Below, piece after piece: positions 47,144 through 57,607 of a stretch of DNA of 64,000 nt. The DNA comes from Przewalskia tangutica (lineage: Eukaryota; Streptophyta; Magnoliopsida; Solanales; Solanaceae), in contig CM056738.1 in assembly GCA_029844215.1 (NCBI GenBank), positions 64,013,593-64,077,592 of the forward strand. The letters are read 5' to 3'. Under the pieces are notes generated by a model that saw only the letters and a list, made by a program, of their open reading frames with translations, was not told where the DNA came from and searched no databases. Position 1 is the stretch's first letter, and each line of letters begins with the position of its first letter. Both the position numbers and the translations under genes were made by a program.

Positions 47144-48836
47144 TTCTCCCCTCCTTAGAAACATTCGTCCCGAATGTTCCTTCTAAGTCTCAAAACAAAC
47201 GTGCGCCAGTATAGTCTTCACTACTATACTTACGAGAATCAATCCTGCCACATCTGGCCACAGAAACAACTGCGTAAATACTTACATCAAAGTCCACGAG
47301 GAAACACCTGTAATCATCATCGCAACACACTTCTCACGGGTCTAAAATATACTTCCTTCGCTTCTCTTTATAAAAGAAATGATCGCATCTATGCTCGCCA
47401 TACATGCTCGCTTCTCTCTTTACTCGTCGTAGATACCACTTTGTCACTTTTCTGGCGCATTAACCTTCTCAGGCGACCCAACAAATGGTACCACTTTTGT
47501 CACTTTGTCGTGAGCCTTGCTCCGACGACCCAACAAATGGTACCGGACTGCATGCGATCCCTGAGGATGTCGTATACTCGAACTCTTTCCACATTTACGA
47601 TCGCCGGTTCCAAAACTTCGGGCTACTATCTCTAACGTGGTCATCATTAAGTGGGAAATACTGGGATGGATCTCCGATACTTTCACGATCATAACAATCT
47701 GAAGGCCGGACGTCTCGCCTCCTAAGTCGGACGGCAAAAGCCAACATATAGGCAACGGCCTATTCTTCACATGAACTCGGAAAGGCCCAAAGTAACTCGG
47801 GCTAAGTTCCTCTGAATTCCAAACTCGTCACATGACCCGGTGGTACTTTCGAAGACCGCCGTCGGCACTGAACTCTAAGCATCGTCGCCGATTATCCGCA
47901 CAACTCCTCTGAGCTGCCAGAACTTCTTCTAGACAAGCTTCGCACTATCCACAGTCTGCTGGAACAAGCCTGAACCAACTAACTGAACCTTGCCAACATC
48001 AGACCAATCGGCCGGCAATTTACACTTCCGCCCTACAAGGCTTCACAAAGCGATATCCGAACAACGAAATGGTAGCTTAAACACTTCCTCCACAGAGACA
48101 ACAATCCCCACGACTACCTCAAATCCACGCCGGCCGAGGCGAATGCGGTCTGAGACTCGAGTTCTTAACCTGCACGTAAACTTTTAGAAGGCGAAAAATA
48201 GCCTGACACGGGCTTCATGCGACATAAGGTGAAGGTAGGCACCGTCTTACAACCTTTACGATAAAACAATCGCCGAGTAAGCGGTCTTTGCTAGAAGACA
48301 AGGCGGTGACCTCCTCGGTCCGACTCATCGGTCGAATCGTCCACGAGTTCGTCTGGTTAACTAAACTTGGGCCTAACACCCTCGTGACCCTACCACGGCG
48401 GGACCACATGGCCCGACCACCACCAAACATGCCGCGGGTTGACCCGGCGTGGACTCAACCCGACCCGCAACGCGCGCATAATACTAGCTCCCCGATCCAG
48501 AACAATCTCACTAATCACGTTTCGAAAACCTAGCGGTCTTCTTAGCTCAACTACCCCCTTTCATTCCACACTACTAGGGACCTATCCCAAACATAACTCA
48601 CGTGCACTATGCACTTCCATAAGGATCAAACATAATACTACACCTTTACCTGAGATGGCCTTACCTCTAAGGTCTTTACGTAAACATTCTAAGGCTCACA
48701 CCTTTTCTATCCCCCAAAATCTTACTCGGTTAACCCACCATGATTCTAAACACAACTAACACACCGCTATCAGAACAAAGCACTTAAGGTATACTCACCT
48801 TATCACACATACTGACCTCTAGAGGGTTAAAGATAT
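47144..48836 (-). pseudogene. Element H interior: integrase relic and post-gag module, cut by I
   Basis: On the minus strand from the LTR: polypurine tract (47144-47156) and the ACATTCG/CGAATGT palindrome (47160-47176). A broken integrase C-terminal relic follows at about 47700-48080, whose + strand CCGCCCTACAAGGCTTCACA is the complement of the YEAL.GRKC region of A. Then comes the non-coding module with the GCGGGT hairpin at about 48433-48448. The text stops at AGATAT (48836), just short of where gag would end, because element I starts. H's gag, PBS and 5' LTR must lie right of the window. Confidence 0.75.
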
Positions 48837-51612
48837 TGTTATACCCCGTAGTTCCAGGGTATGTATGCAAGGACGTACGTACGAGAATACGACAGAAAGT
48901 TTGGAAAGGAAGAAAGAGGTGAATTTTCCACGGAAAAGTTTCCGGTTTTTGTGAAGGAAAAAGGTTCGTTTATGGGAATTGGATTCCCAGATTTGGTATT
49001 CGGACTTCCTGGAATATTAGAGAATTATGGAATTTTATTTTCGAAAATGGTCACGTGGGGCCCACGGGAGAAATTCTGGTTTTGTGGGGCGCTTTGATTT
49101 TGAGATTTTGGCGTTTTGGATATTTTGGAAGACGAAATATTTTGGCGAATCGGGCGACACGTGTCACCCCGTGGCACCTTTGGGCCGAAATATGTTTGTG
49201 ACAACCCGGTTAGAGTCGTTTTTACGCAAACGTTTTCCACGACTTTCGTAGGGAATTTCCGGCTATGTCATTTAGTATTTTTGCGGATTTTTCCGAGAGG
49301 CGGAACATTTTGGACCAACGAGAGGCGGCACTTGGCACCTCTCATTGGTGGGCAAAGTGGGCGGCGTGGACGATTTGGGGAGGCAAGTGGGAGATATTTT
49401 TGGTAGATATTTTGTGTGCAGTTGGCTAGGACACTTGGGTGAATCTTGGCCCTACACTTGCTAGGCACTTGGCTAGATCTTGGCCATTGGTTGGCCTTGG
49501 CTTGTGCTATAAATACCCTCTCCTTTGATGAACTTCTTCATCCAAAATGCCTAAGTCTTGAGAGCCTTCCTCCCTTTTCGTGAGGCCCCTTGGCGAGAGT
49601 TCCCCACAGTGGGGTAGGCGAGGGTAGCCACCACTCTCCTTTGTGGTGTGGCCGTGGGGTACCCCACAGCCTAGTTTGTTTTCATATAATACCCACTCTT
49701 GGTAGAAATACTCTCAAAAGTATTGTTATAATGCCCAATTACCTTAGCCATATACCTTGTAGTATTCTAAGGTTATACCTTTACAAAAAGCCAGTTATAC
49801 TATTATACTTCCGTCGAGTCCACAAACCGAAACCACAGGAAAATCTCCATAGTCCGTTGGAGTATTGTGTAGAAGTTGGTTAGAACTTCTAAGGGTGGTT
49901 TAGAGCGGGTTGGGCGCTCGGAGTTGGAGCTAAGCGATTGCCGGGATCGACTTTAAACTCGGATAATTATGGGCTTATCGAGGTAATTATCTTGTCCCTA
50001 TTGTAATTGGAAATTACATGTTGTTAGATTGTATAGTAGAAGTATACTATATATAGTCTTTCAGCTGTAATTACATGGGTGTATTCTGATGAAACTTGTG
50101 TAGTAGTCAGTGGAGTAGAATTGTACAGTTAGGGTTAGATGTATAACCCCGCGGTTGGCTTGGTAGCCGGCCTCGTTAGAGGAGGAGGTTTCTGTTGTTG
50201 CGGGGAGGTCTTTGCCGAAATTTACGTAGAAAGTTCTACGATGAGACCTAAATGTTAATAAGCGCCTTGTGGCCTTATAGGTTGAAGTACTACGTGTGGC
50301 GCGTTCTACTTGGCTTAAGGAGTGGCCGCGGCGAGGTACTCGGAGCATTTTGCTATTAGTCGATAATCGTCGCGAGGTATGTGAACCTCTTCCTATCTCT
50401 CTAGCATGATATGTGTGAACTATGTAGTGCGGTGAGCGTACGTGTGCTAAATGTGTTTGAATGGTTTAAAACATAAAGTGTTATAACGGCTTTATGGGAA
50501 GTTGGTTATAACGACTTTATGTTAGTAAGAAAATACATGTGGTTTTTAAGAGTAATTGATTTGAACTATAAGCGGCTTGTTATATGATAAGAAAGAACTT
50601 GAAGTATTTTCAAAAGATTTTGAATCATTTTGAAAGGAGAAGTAATACTTGGTGTTTGAAAACTTAAGAGTTATACTAGCTTTATGGGAAGTTAGGTATA
50701 ACGGCTTAAGAATGCTTTCTTGATTTGGAAATCGAGAATGTGTATCGACAAACCCTGCGGCGTTAATAAAAGGAAATGTTTTGAATAATTAAGTATTATG
50801 AAAACCGGTAGAAACTTCCATCTGCATAGAAGCTAAGATGAGACAAAATGATATTTCTAGATCATGGTCTTTGTAATAAGATTGTTATAAACAAGAATAT
50901 CCTACTCATATAAGGCTTATGTTTCTCAGTTGTTTAAAGGGAATTATATTCTTAAATGAATAAGACTATGAACTAAGAAACCTTTCTAAAAATAAGAAAC
51001 GTGAACATTTGAAATTAGGCAAACTTGGACGTTTGAAAAATAATGTTGTTACTTGATTTTACAAAGAGACGTAATTGATTTACTTTAAAGGATAGTCACT
51101 CTATTTTATACTACGGGTATTGTGTGACATTGTGAAAGTAACGTATCTTTTAAAGAGTTGATGTATGAAGTACTTTGGGGATAAAACCCCGATTTTGTTA
51201 ATCATATAGTAGAAGGTACCTTGTGTTAACAACTTGATTGTATTGGTTTGTGATAGCCTTGTAATACTTTCTTGATTGCGTTGATAAGTAGCGTGTTGGG
51301 ATGCTACGTGTGTTAGTATCTTGTGATGTTTGTGTGAAGGGTTTCCTTGATTGTGCTTATTAACTATCGATCGTTATGATAGTATTGTGGCATTCATCTC
51401 TTGAGATGATTCCGGGGGTTAAGCTGCCCTCCGATGCGGGGTAGACTCAGGCGGGTCGATGGACCTATGATTCGAGAATACCTCATGCAGGTCCCGGGGG
51501 CCTATGCGGAACTACGAGAGTTCCAGGTTAGTGCACGTCCTTTATGGGCATGCGGTCCTTGTGGCGTGCGGTGCGAAGTCGGGGCGATCTTGGAGTAGCT
51601 ACCCTCGATCTT
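48837..51612 (+). repeat. Element I 5' LTR, first part (mosaic)
   Basis: It starts TGTTATACCCCGTAGTTCCA like B, with left flank GATAT. Bases 48837 to about 49195 are of B type; from CCCGGTTAGAGTCG at about 49206 the LTR is of G/J type. TATA box 49508-49514, donor-like GAG/GTAATT with intron side from 49983. J interrupts it at 51612 and it resumes at 61084. Confidence 0.85.
49508..49514 (+). promoter_or_regulatory. TATA box, I 5' LTR
   Basis: TATAAAT followed by ACCCTCTCC and a CTTCTTCATCCA block. Confidence 0.65.
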
Positions 51613-52009
51613 TGTTATACCGTATTTCCGAGTATGCGTGGGGCGTGCGTGAAAAATTTGAACTTGTGAAGTTGGCTTGGCCGAATTAAATTTTGTGCAT
51701 AACACCCGATTAGAGTCGTTTTTCGGCGAAGCGTTTTCCACGACTTTCGTGGGAATTTCGGCTATGTCATTTTTAATTTTGCGGATTTTTCCGAGAGGCG
51801 AAACATTGTGGACCAACAAGAGGCGCCACTTGGCACCTCTCATTGGAAGGCGTCTTGGGCGGTGAAGTGGACGATTGGGTTGGCCATTTTGGTCAAGGGT
51901 TGGTAGGATATTTTGTGCTAGTTGGCTAGTGTGCACTTGGCAAGATCTTGGCCCTACACTTGCTAGGCACTTGGCTAGATCTTGGCCATTGGTTGGCCTT
52001 GGCTTGTGC

Positions 52010-52016
52010 TATAAAT
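52010..52016 (+). promoter_or_regulatory. TATA box, J 5' LTR
   Basis: TATAAAT about 400 bp into the LTR, followed by ACCCCTC and GAAGACTTCTTCATCCA; the start of transcription would be expected shortly after. Confidence 0.68.
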
Positions 52017-53586
52017 ACCCCTCTAAGGTTGAAGACTTCTTCATCCAAAAATGCCTAAGTCTTGAGAGCCTTCTCCCTCCCCTTGTGTGAGTTCGGCCGA
52101 GAGCACCCCCCCCCTCTAGGGGTGCTAGCCGAGAGTGTACCCCTCCCCCCTTGGCCGAGAGTACCCCCCCCCCTTGTGGGGTAGGCCGAGGGGTATACAC
52201 CCACTAGCCTTGTTGCTTTAGTATAATACCCCTTTGTGGTGTAGAAATACTCTCAAAGTATTGTTATAATGCCCAATTACCTTAGCCTTATACCTTGTAG
52301 TATTCTAAGGTTATACCTATCTGAAAAGCCAGAAAAATACTATTATACTTAGTCGGTCACCAAACGAAACCACAGGAAAATCTCCATGGTTAGTTGGAGT
52401 AGTATGTAGAAGTTGGTTAGAACTTCTAAGGGTAGTTTGGAGCGGGTTGGAGGCGCGGAGTTGGAGCTAAGCGATAGCCGGGATCGACTTTATACTTGGA
52501 TAATTATGGGCTTATCGAGGTAAATATCTTGTCCTCTATTGTAATTGGAAATTACATGTTGTTTGAATATATAGTTGAAGTATACTATATATAGTCTTGA
52601 GCGTAGTTAGTTGGCAATGTCTTTTGACTTAAGCTGAAGAAGCCCAGGCGACGTAATTACATAGGGCGTATTCTGATAGACTTGTGTAGTAGTGCGGTGG
52701 AGTAGAATTGTACCGTTCGGGTTAGATGTATAACCCCCCCCCTGGTTGGCTTGGTATCCGGCCTCGATAGAGGAGGAGATTTACGCTGTTGCGGGGGGGG
52801 GAGGTGCTGCCGAAATTTCTGTAGAAAGTTCTACGATGCGACCTGAATGTTAATAAGCGCCTTGTGGCCTTATAGGTGGAAGTACTACGTATGGCGCGAT
52901 CTGCTTAGCTTAAGGAGTAGCCGACGGTTGGAGCGTTTTGCTATTAGTCGATACTCGTCGCGAGGTATGTGAACCTCTTCCTATCTCTTCTAGCATGATA
53001 TGTGTGAACTATGTAGTACGGTAGACGTACATGTGCTAAATGTATTTGACTGGTGTAAACATAAAGTGTTATAACGGCTTTATGGGAAGTTGTTTATAAC
53101 AGCTTTATGTTGGTTAGAAAATACATGTGGTTTTTAAAAGGTAACTGATTTGAACTATAACTGGCTTGTTATATGTTAATAAAGAACTTGAAGTATTTCA
53201 AAAGATTCTTGAATCATTTTGAAAGGAAGTAATACTTGGTGTTTGAAAACTTAAGAGTTATACTAGCTTTATGGGAAGTTAGGTATAACGGCTTAGAATG
53301 TTTCTTGATTTGAAATCGAGAATGTGTATCGACAAACCAACTGCGGCGTTAATAAAAGGAAATGTTTTGACTAATTAAGTATTTTTAAAACGGTAGAAAC
53401 TTCCATCTGCATAGAAGCTAAGATGAGACAAAATGATATTTCTAGATCATGGTCTTTGTAATAAGATTATTATAAACAAGAATATCCTACTCATATAGGG
53501 CTTAGGTTTCTCAGTTGTTTAAAGGAGAACTATATTCTTAAATGAATAAGACTATGAACTACGAAACCGTTCTAAAATGAGAAACT

Positions 53587-53646
53587 TGAACATTGGAAAT
53601 TAGGCAAACTTGAACATTGGAAATTAGGCAAACTTGAACATTGGAA
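53587..53646 (+). repeat. 24-bp triple repeat in J 5' LTR
   Basis: Three tandem copies of CTTGAACATTGGAAATTAGG-type units, the third shortened. G and H have a single copy, so the expansion is specific to J; the other J LTR shares it at about 59570-59630. Confidence 0.8.
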
Positions 53647-55109
53647 AGGAATGTTACTACTTGATTTTACATAGAGGAGTAATTGAGTTACTTTAAAAAG
53701 ATAATCACTCTATGTTCATATACTACGGGTATTGATGGTTTCTTTGTGGAGTAACGTATCTTTTAAAGATTTAATGTATAAAGTACTTTGGGGATAAAAA
53801 CCGATCTTGTTAATCGTATAGTAGAAAGTACCTTGTGTGAACAACTTGATTGTGTTGGTTTGTGATAGTCTTGTAATACTTTCTTGTTGCTTTGATAAGT
53901 AAACGTGTTAGGATGCTACGTGTGTTAGTATCTTGTGATGGTTGTGTAAAGGGGGTTTCCCTTGATTGTGCTTATTAACTATCAGTCGTTATGATAGTAT
54001 TGTGGCATTCATCTCTTGAGATGATTAGGGGTTAAATTGCCCTCCGTCGCGGGGTAGACTCGGCGGTCGATGGACTATGATTCGGGATACCTCATGCGGG
54101 TCCTGGGGGCCTATGCGGAGCTACGAGAGTTCCAGGTTAGTATGCGTCCTTTATGGGCATGCGGTCCTTGTGGCCATGCGGACTCGAAAGTCGGGGCGAT
54201 GCGGGAGTAGCTACCCTCGATGCGGGAATGCCTCATGCGGGCGATGAGATTGGCCTATGCGGGTGCGGGAAGTTCGAGGACTAGGCGCGCGTGACAGATC
54301 TGCGGGCAAGTGGCGGCTTTGATCATGTAATGATGCAAGCGAGATCTTATGATCTGATTCATGACCTTGTTGATGCATGGGTGTTAGTAGTCGGCTATGC
54401 CTTCGTACTTACCATGCGGTTTTATTTGAACCAGGTGGGACACGGTGATCATGTGTATTCCTTGGTGCTTTTCTATCATAGGCTGGCGGTGAGGAAGGTA
54501 TTCCACGGGCATGATTGATGTTATGGGCACGAGACCCATAGTTATATTTGAGTGATGACTTTGAGGCGTGAGTCACGGCGTGACATATTGCTTATTTATT
54601 GTGAGCGTAGTTTGGTTATCATACATGTCTCTGCTTTATAGACTATTATGATTTCAATTCTGATATTTTTAGTTTCACATACAAATTTTTGTTATCGACC
54701 TCCTTGAAGCTGCGTTCATGCGCGAGTTGAGGTACGCGATCGTTGATCCTAGCTCTCGGGATCACGGATCGGCGTGTGGGAAGCTCGTTTCTCGGAGGCT
54801 TATCGGTGGTATAGTTCCACTGTCGTAGTAAGTGTTTACATTCGGGGTTTGGCGGGGCCTGTCCGCCATTGTTGTCGTATCATTCTTAGAAGTGCATGAA
54901 ATGCTTGTTGTGGCGGGGGTTGTAAAAGGATTAAAGCTGTTCATTTGTAAAGTTGTTATTTATATATGCGAAAAGCAAGTTTTCTAAAGATAAGCGTTAT
55001 GCGTTTCTTGTTACTTCATGTTGTGGTTTTATGTTCTGATTACTCGATGTTGTGTCACTAGGGTGCGGGGTAAGGCACGATCCACGGGCCAGGTTGGTCG
55101 TGACAAAAG

Positions 55110-55121
55110 TGGTATCGAGCG
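55110..55121 (+). other. Element J primer-binding site
   Basis: TGGTATCGAGCG, 4 nt after the LTR; both CAG positions of the canonical site have lost their A. Confidence 0.85.
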
Positions 55122-55310
55122 ATTAATCCTCGGAAGGTGTCTACAGACCGTGTCCAGTAGAGTCTTGATTATCGGTGTGTTGTGCACCACACCAATAATC
55201 AGGAGGCTATAGGATATTTAGGATTGGTTTCTATTCTTCTCACTCCGAGATCGTGCCTTAGAGCTGTGTTGTAAGTTGGACCCTCTGACGAAATTCTTTC
55301 CCTTATCGTT

Positions 55311-56071
55311 ATGCCTCCGCGTAGGGCAACCCGAGCCCAGGAGGGCAAAGCGGCGAGGAGGCTGAGTAGAGTTGAGGGTGTCGAGGGCACAGGCCCAATC
55401 ATTACCTAGGGTAGTGCTTCATTAGGGATTTTTGCGACGTCACTAGCCCCAGCAGAGTTTAGCACGGCGGCGGCAGTTCCTACTGCGGCCATGACATTTG
55501 AACCTTCAGTTCCACGACCGGGAACAGAGAATTTAGATTGCAAAGAAGCGACCCTGTTGCTAGCTATAGATTTGGCTACTAGAGTGTATACCGATGTACC
55601 GCGAGTCTTGATGACTATCTAAGAGAAGGGTTGTGCAAGAGTAATTCTTCAGTTAGGCTTGGGCATGGCCTGTGGTCGGGCTTATGCGCGTGAGCGAAAG
55701 CGTAGAGATCGGCGGGTTAACAAAGGGCGAAGAGGCGAGCGGTGAAGGTCCTTTAGTAACTTTCAAGCGAGCGCCTCGCTGTGAATTAGATATGCACCTC
55801 CGCGGTCTGAGTGGTCTTCCACGGATATCGGGGCGTTTGGAGTATGCGGGAGTTGGTCGAGAACTCGGGGCTTCGGTTCCGCGATGTGTGACGTCATCGG
55901 GAATGTCGCCTTTTAGTTGGTACTTGTTGTACCTACGACCGTCGAGTGCGATGTCGATAGAGTGTCCTTGTAGGAGGACTTAGCCCTCGAGATCGGTGGG
56001 TAGTTCGTCATCTTCCTAGCTATAAGCCTGCAGGCGAGTTTGATTAAACAACTAAGGGAGTGAAGCGGTAG
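55311..56071 (+). pseudogene. gag: Element J gag, heavily frameshifted and short
   Basis: The start at 55311 opens MPPRRATRAQEGKA. The end is GTGAAGCGGTAG (56060-56071), as in B. The length, about 760 bp, is some 430 bp less than B's gag. Most of the capsid domain is missing: text jumps from CAAAGAAGCGACCC (about 55540) to the DDYLAEACSG equivalent near 55600. The zinc motifs are barely readable around 55880-55980. This is unlikely to encode a working capsid. Confidence 0.8.
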
Positions 56072-56860
56072 ATATAGATATATCTTTAACCTCATGTGTG
56101 ATAAGGTGAGTATACCTTAAGTGCTATGTTCTGATAGCAGTGTGTTAGTCGTGATTAGATTATGGTTGTTTAACCAAGTAAGATTTTGGGGGGATAGATA
56201 AGGTGTGAGCCTTAGAATGTTTTACGTAAAGACCTTAGAGGTAAGGCCATCTCGAGTAAAGGTGTAGTGTTATGTTTGATCCTTATCGGAAGTGCATAGT
56301 GCACGTGAGTTATGTTTGGGATAGGTCCCTAGTAAGTGCGGAATGAAGGGGGTAGTTGAGCTAAGAGGCCGCTAGGTTTCGTAACGTGATTGTGAGACTG
56401 TTCCGGATCGGGAACTAGTGTTGTGCTCGTTGACGGGTCGGATTGAGGCCATGATGCGGGTCAACCCGCGGCCTTTTTGGTGGTGGGGTCAGTTTGTGGT
56501 GGTCCCGCCTTGTGGTAGGGTCACGAGGGTGTTAGGCCCAAGTTTAGTTAACCAGTCTGAGTTCGTGGATGCGTTCGACCGATGGTCGGGCCGATGGGGG
56601 CGACCCATCGTGTTCTTGGTCGGGGACCGTTTACTCGGTGTGTTGAGTTATACGAAAGGTTGTAAGGCTGCAGGTGCCTACCTTCACCTTATGTCGAACG
56701 ATGAAGCCCGAGTTGTGGCTATTTTCGTTTTCTAAAAAGTTTTACGAGCAAGGATAGGAACTTCGGGTGAGTCTCGAGAATCACATTCACCTCGGGCGGT
56801 GTTTGGATTTCAGGGATAGTTGTGGGGATTGTTGTCTCCTGTGGAGGTAGCGTTTAGGCT
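56072..56860 (+). other. Element J post-gag non-coding module
   Basis: It shares with B the GAGCCTTAGA block (56206 on), GTTCC...GGAAC (56400-56415), the hairpin TGCGGGT/ACCCGCG (56455-56470), GGTGGTCCCGCC and GGTAGGGTCACGAGGGTG (about 56495-56531) and ATGCGTTCGACC. It then continues with a ~250 bp stretch absent from B (56585-56860). A 105-codon open frame over 56418-56735 has no recognisable motif and I do not call it a gene. Confidence 0.72.
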
Positions 56861-57350
56861 ACCATTTTAGTGTTCGGATGTCGCCTTATGAAGCCTTGTA
56901 GGGGCGGAAGTGTAAGTTGCCGGTCGATTGGTTCGATGTTGGCAAGGTTCAGATAGTTGGTTCAGGTTTGTTCCAGGTGTGGATAGTGAAGCTTGTCTAG
57001 AAGAGGTTACGCGGCTCGAGAGATATTGTGCGGATAATCGGCGGCCAGAGTTGAGTTGGTCGGTCTTCTTGAAAGTACCACCGAGTTGGGTATGACGAGT
57101 TTGGAAAAGCGAGAACTTAGCAGAGTTACTTTGGGCCTTTGTGGGTTCATGGGAAGAATAGGCCAGGTTGCCTATATGTTAGCATTTGCCGTCCGACTTA
57201 GGAGGAAGGACGTCCGGTCTTTCGTATTGTTATGTTCGGGAAAGTATCGAAGATCCATCGAGTATTCGATTAATGATGACCACGTTAGAGATAGTAATCC
57301 GAGTTACGGATCGAAGCGATATCGAGAAATGTGGTAAGTTATGAGAAAGA
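56861..57350 (+). pseudogene. Element J integrase C-terminal relic
   Basis: ATGTCGCCTTATGAAGCCTT (56878 on), then GGGGCGGAAGTGTAAG and GATTGGTTCGATGTTGGCAA parallel A at 33270-33350 (MAPYEALYGRKCRSPIGWFD). Further on GGCCAGGTTGCCTATATG and CTGCCGTCC-like text match the VRRVGKVAYELDLPSD region. The frame at 57056-57337 reads only parts of it. This is direct evidence that the gag-only elements descend from a pol-bearing ancestor. Confidence 0.8.
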
Positions 57351-57607
57351 GTTCGTGTGTACGAGTGTCACGACATCCTCGAGGATCGCGGCGGTACCAT
57401 TTGTTAGTCGTCGGAGCAAGGCTCGCGACAAAGTGACAAAATGTTAGAGGTGTTTTCCTCGTGGACTTGGATGTGAGTTTTTTTGCGGGTGTTTTACGTG
57501 GCGGATGTGGCGGAGTTGGTTCGTAAGGGTAGTAGTGAAGACTATCTTGGCGCGCGTTGTTTTGAAACTTAGAAGGAACATTGGGGCGAATGTTTCTAAG
57601 AGGAGAA
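57351..57607 (+). other. Element J 3' untranslated stretch and polypurine tract
   Basis: Non-coding, with the same CTCGCGACAAAGTGACAAAA text found in H and I. It ends with a degraded palindrome ACATTGGGGCGAATGT (57579-57594) and AAGAGGAGAA (57598-57607) abutting the LTR. Confidence 0.75.

Larger units (their letters stand above)
51613..55105 (+). repeat. Element J 5' LTR
   Basis: TATA box 52010-52016, then a leader with repeated GGCCGAGAGTAC-type units and C runs (52080-52200). Donor-like GAG/GTAAAT with intron side from 52520, second donor-like GAG/GTATGTG from 52965. The triple repeat of AACATTGGAAATTAGGCAAA lies at about 53587-53646. It differs from 57608-61078 mostly at CAG/CTG sites and in C or G runs. 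Confidence 0.92.

Noticed and set aside
56418..56735. 105-codon frame in J's module as a new gene
   Set aside because: The matching stretches in B, D and I do not keep the frame and no motif is visible; it overlaps the conserved hairpin.
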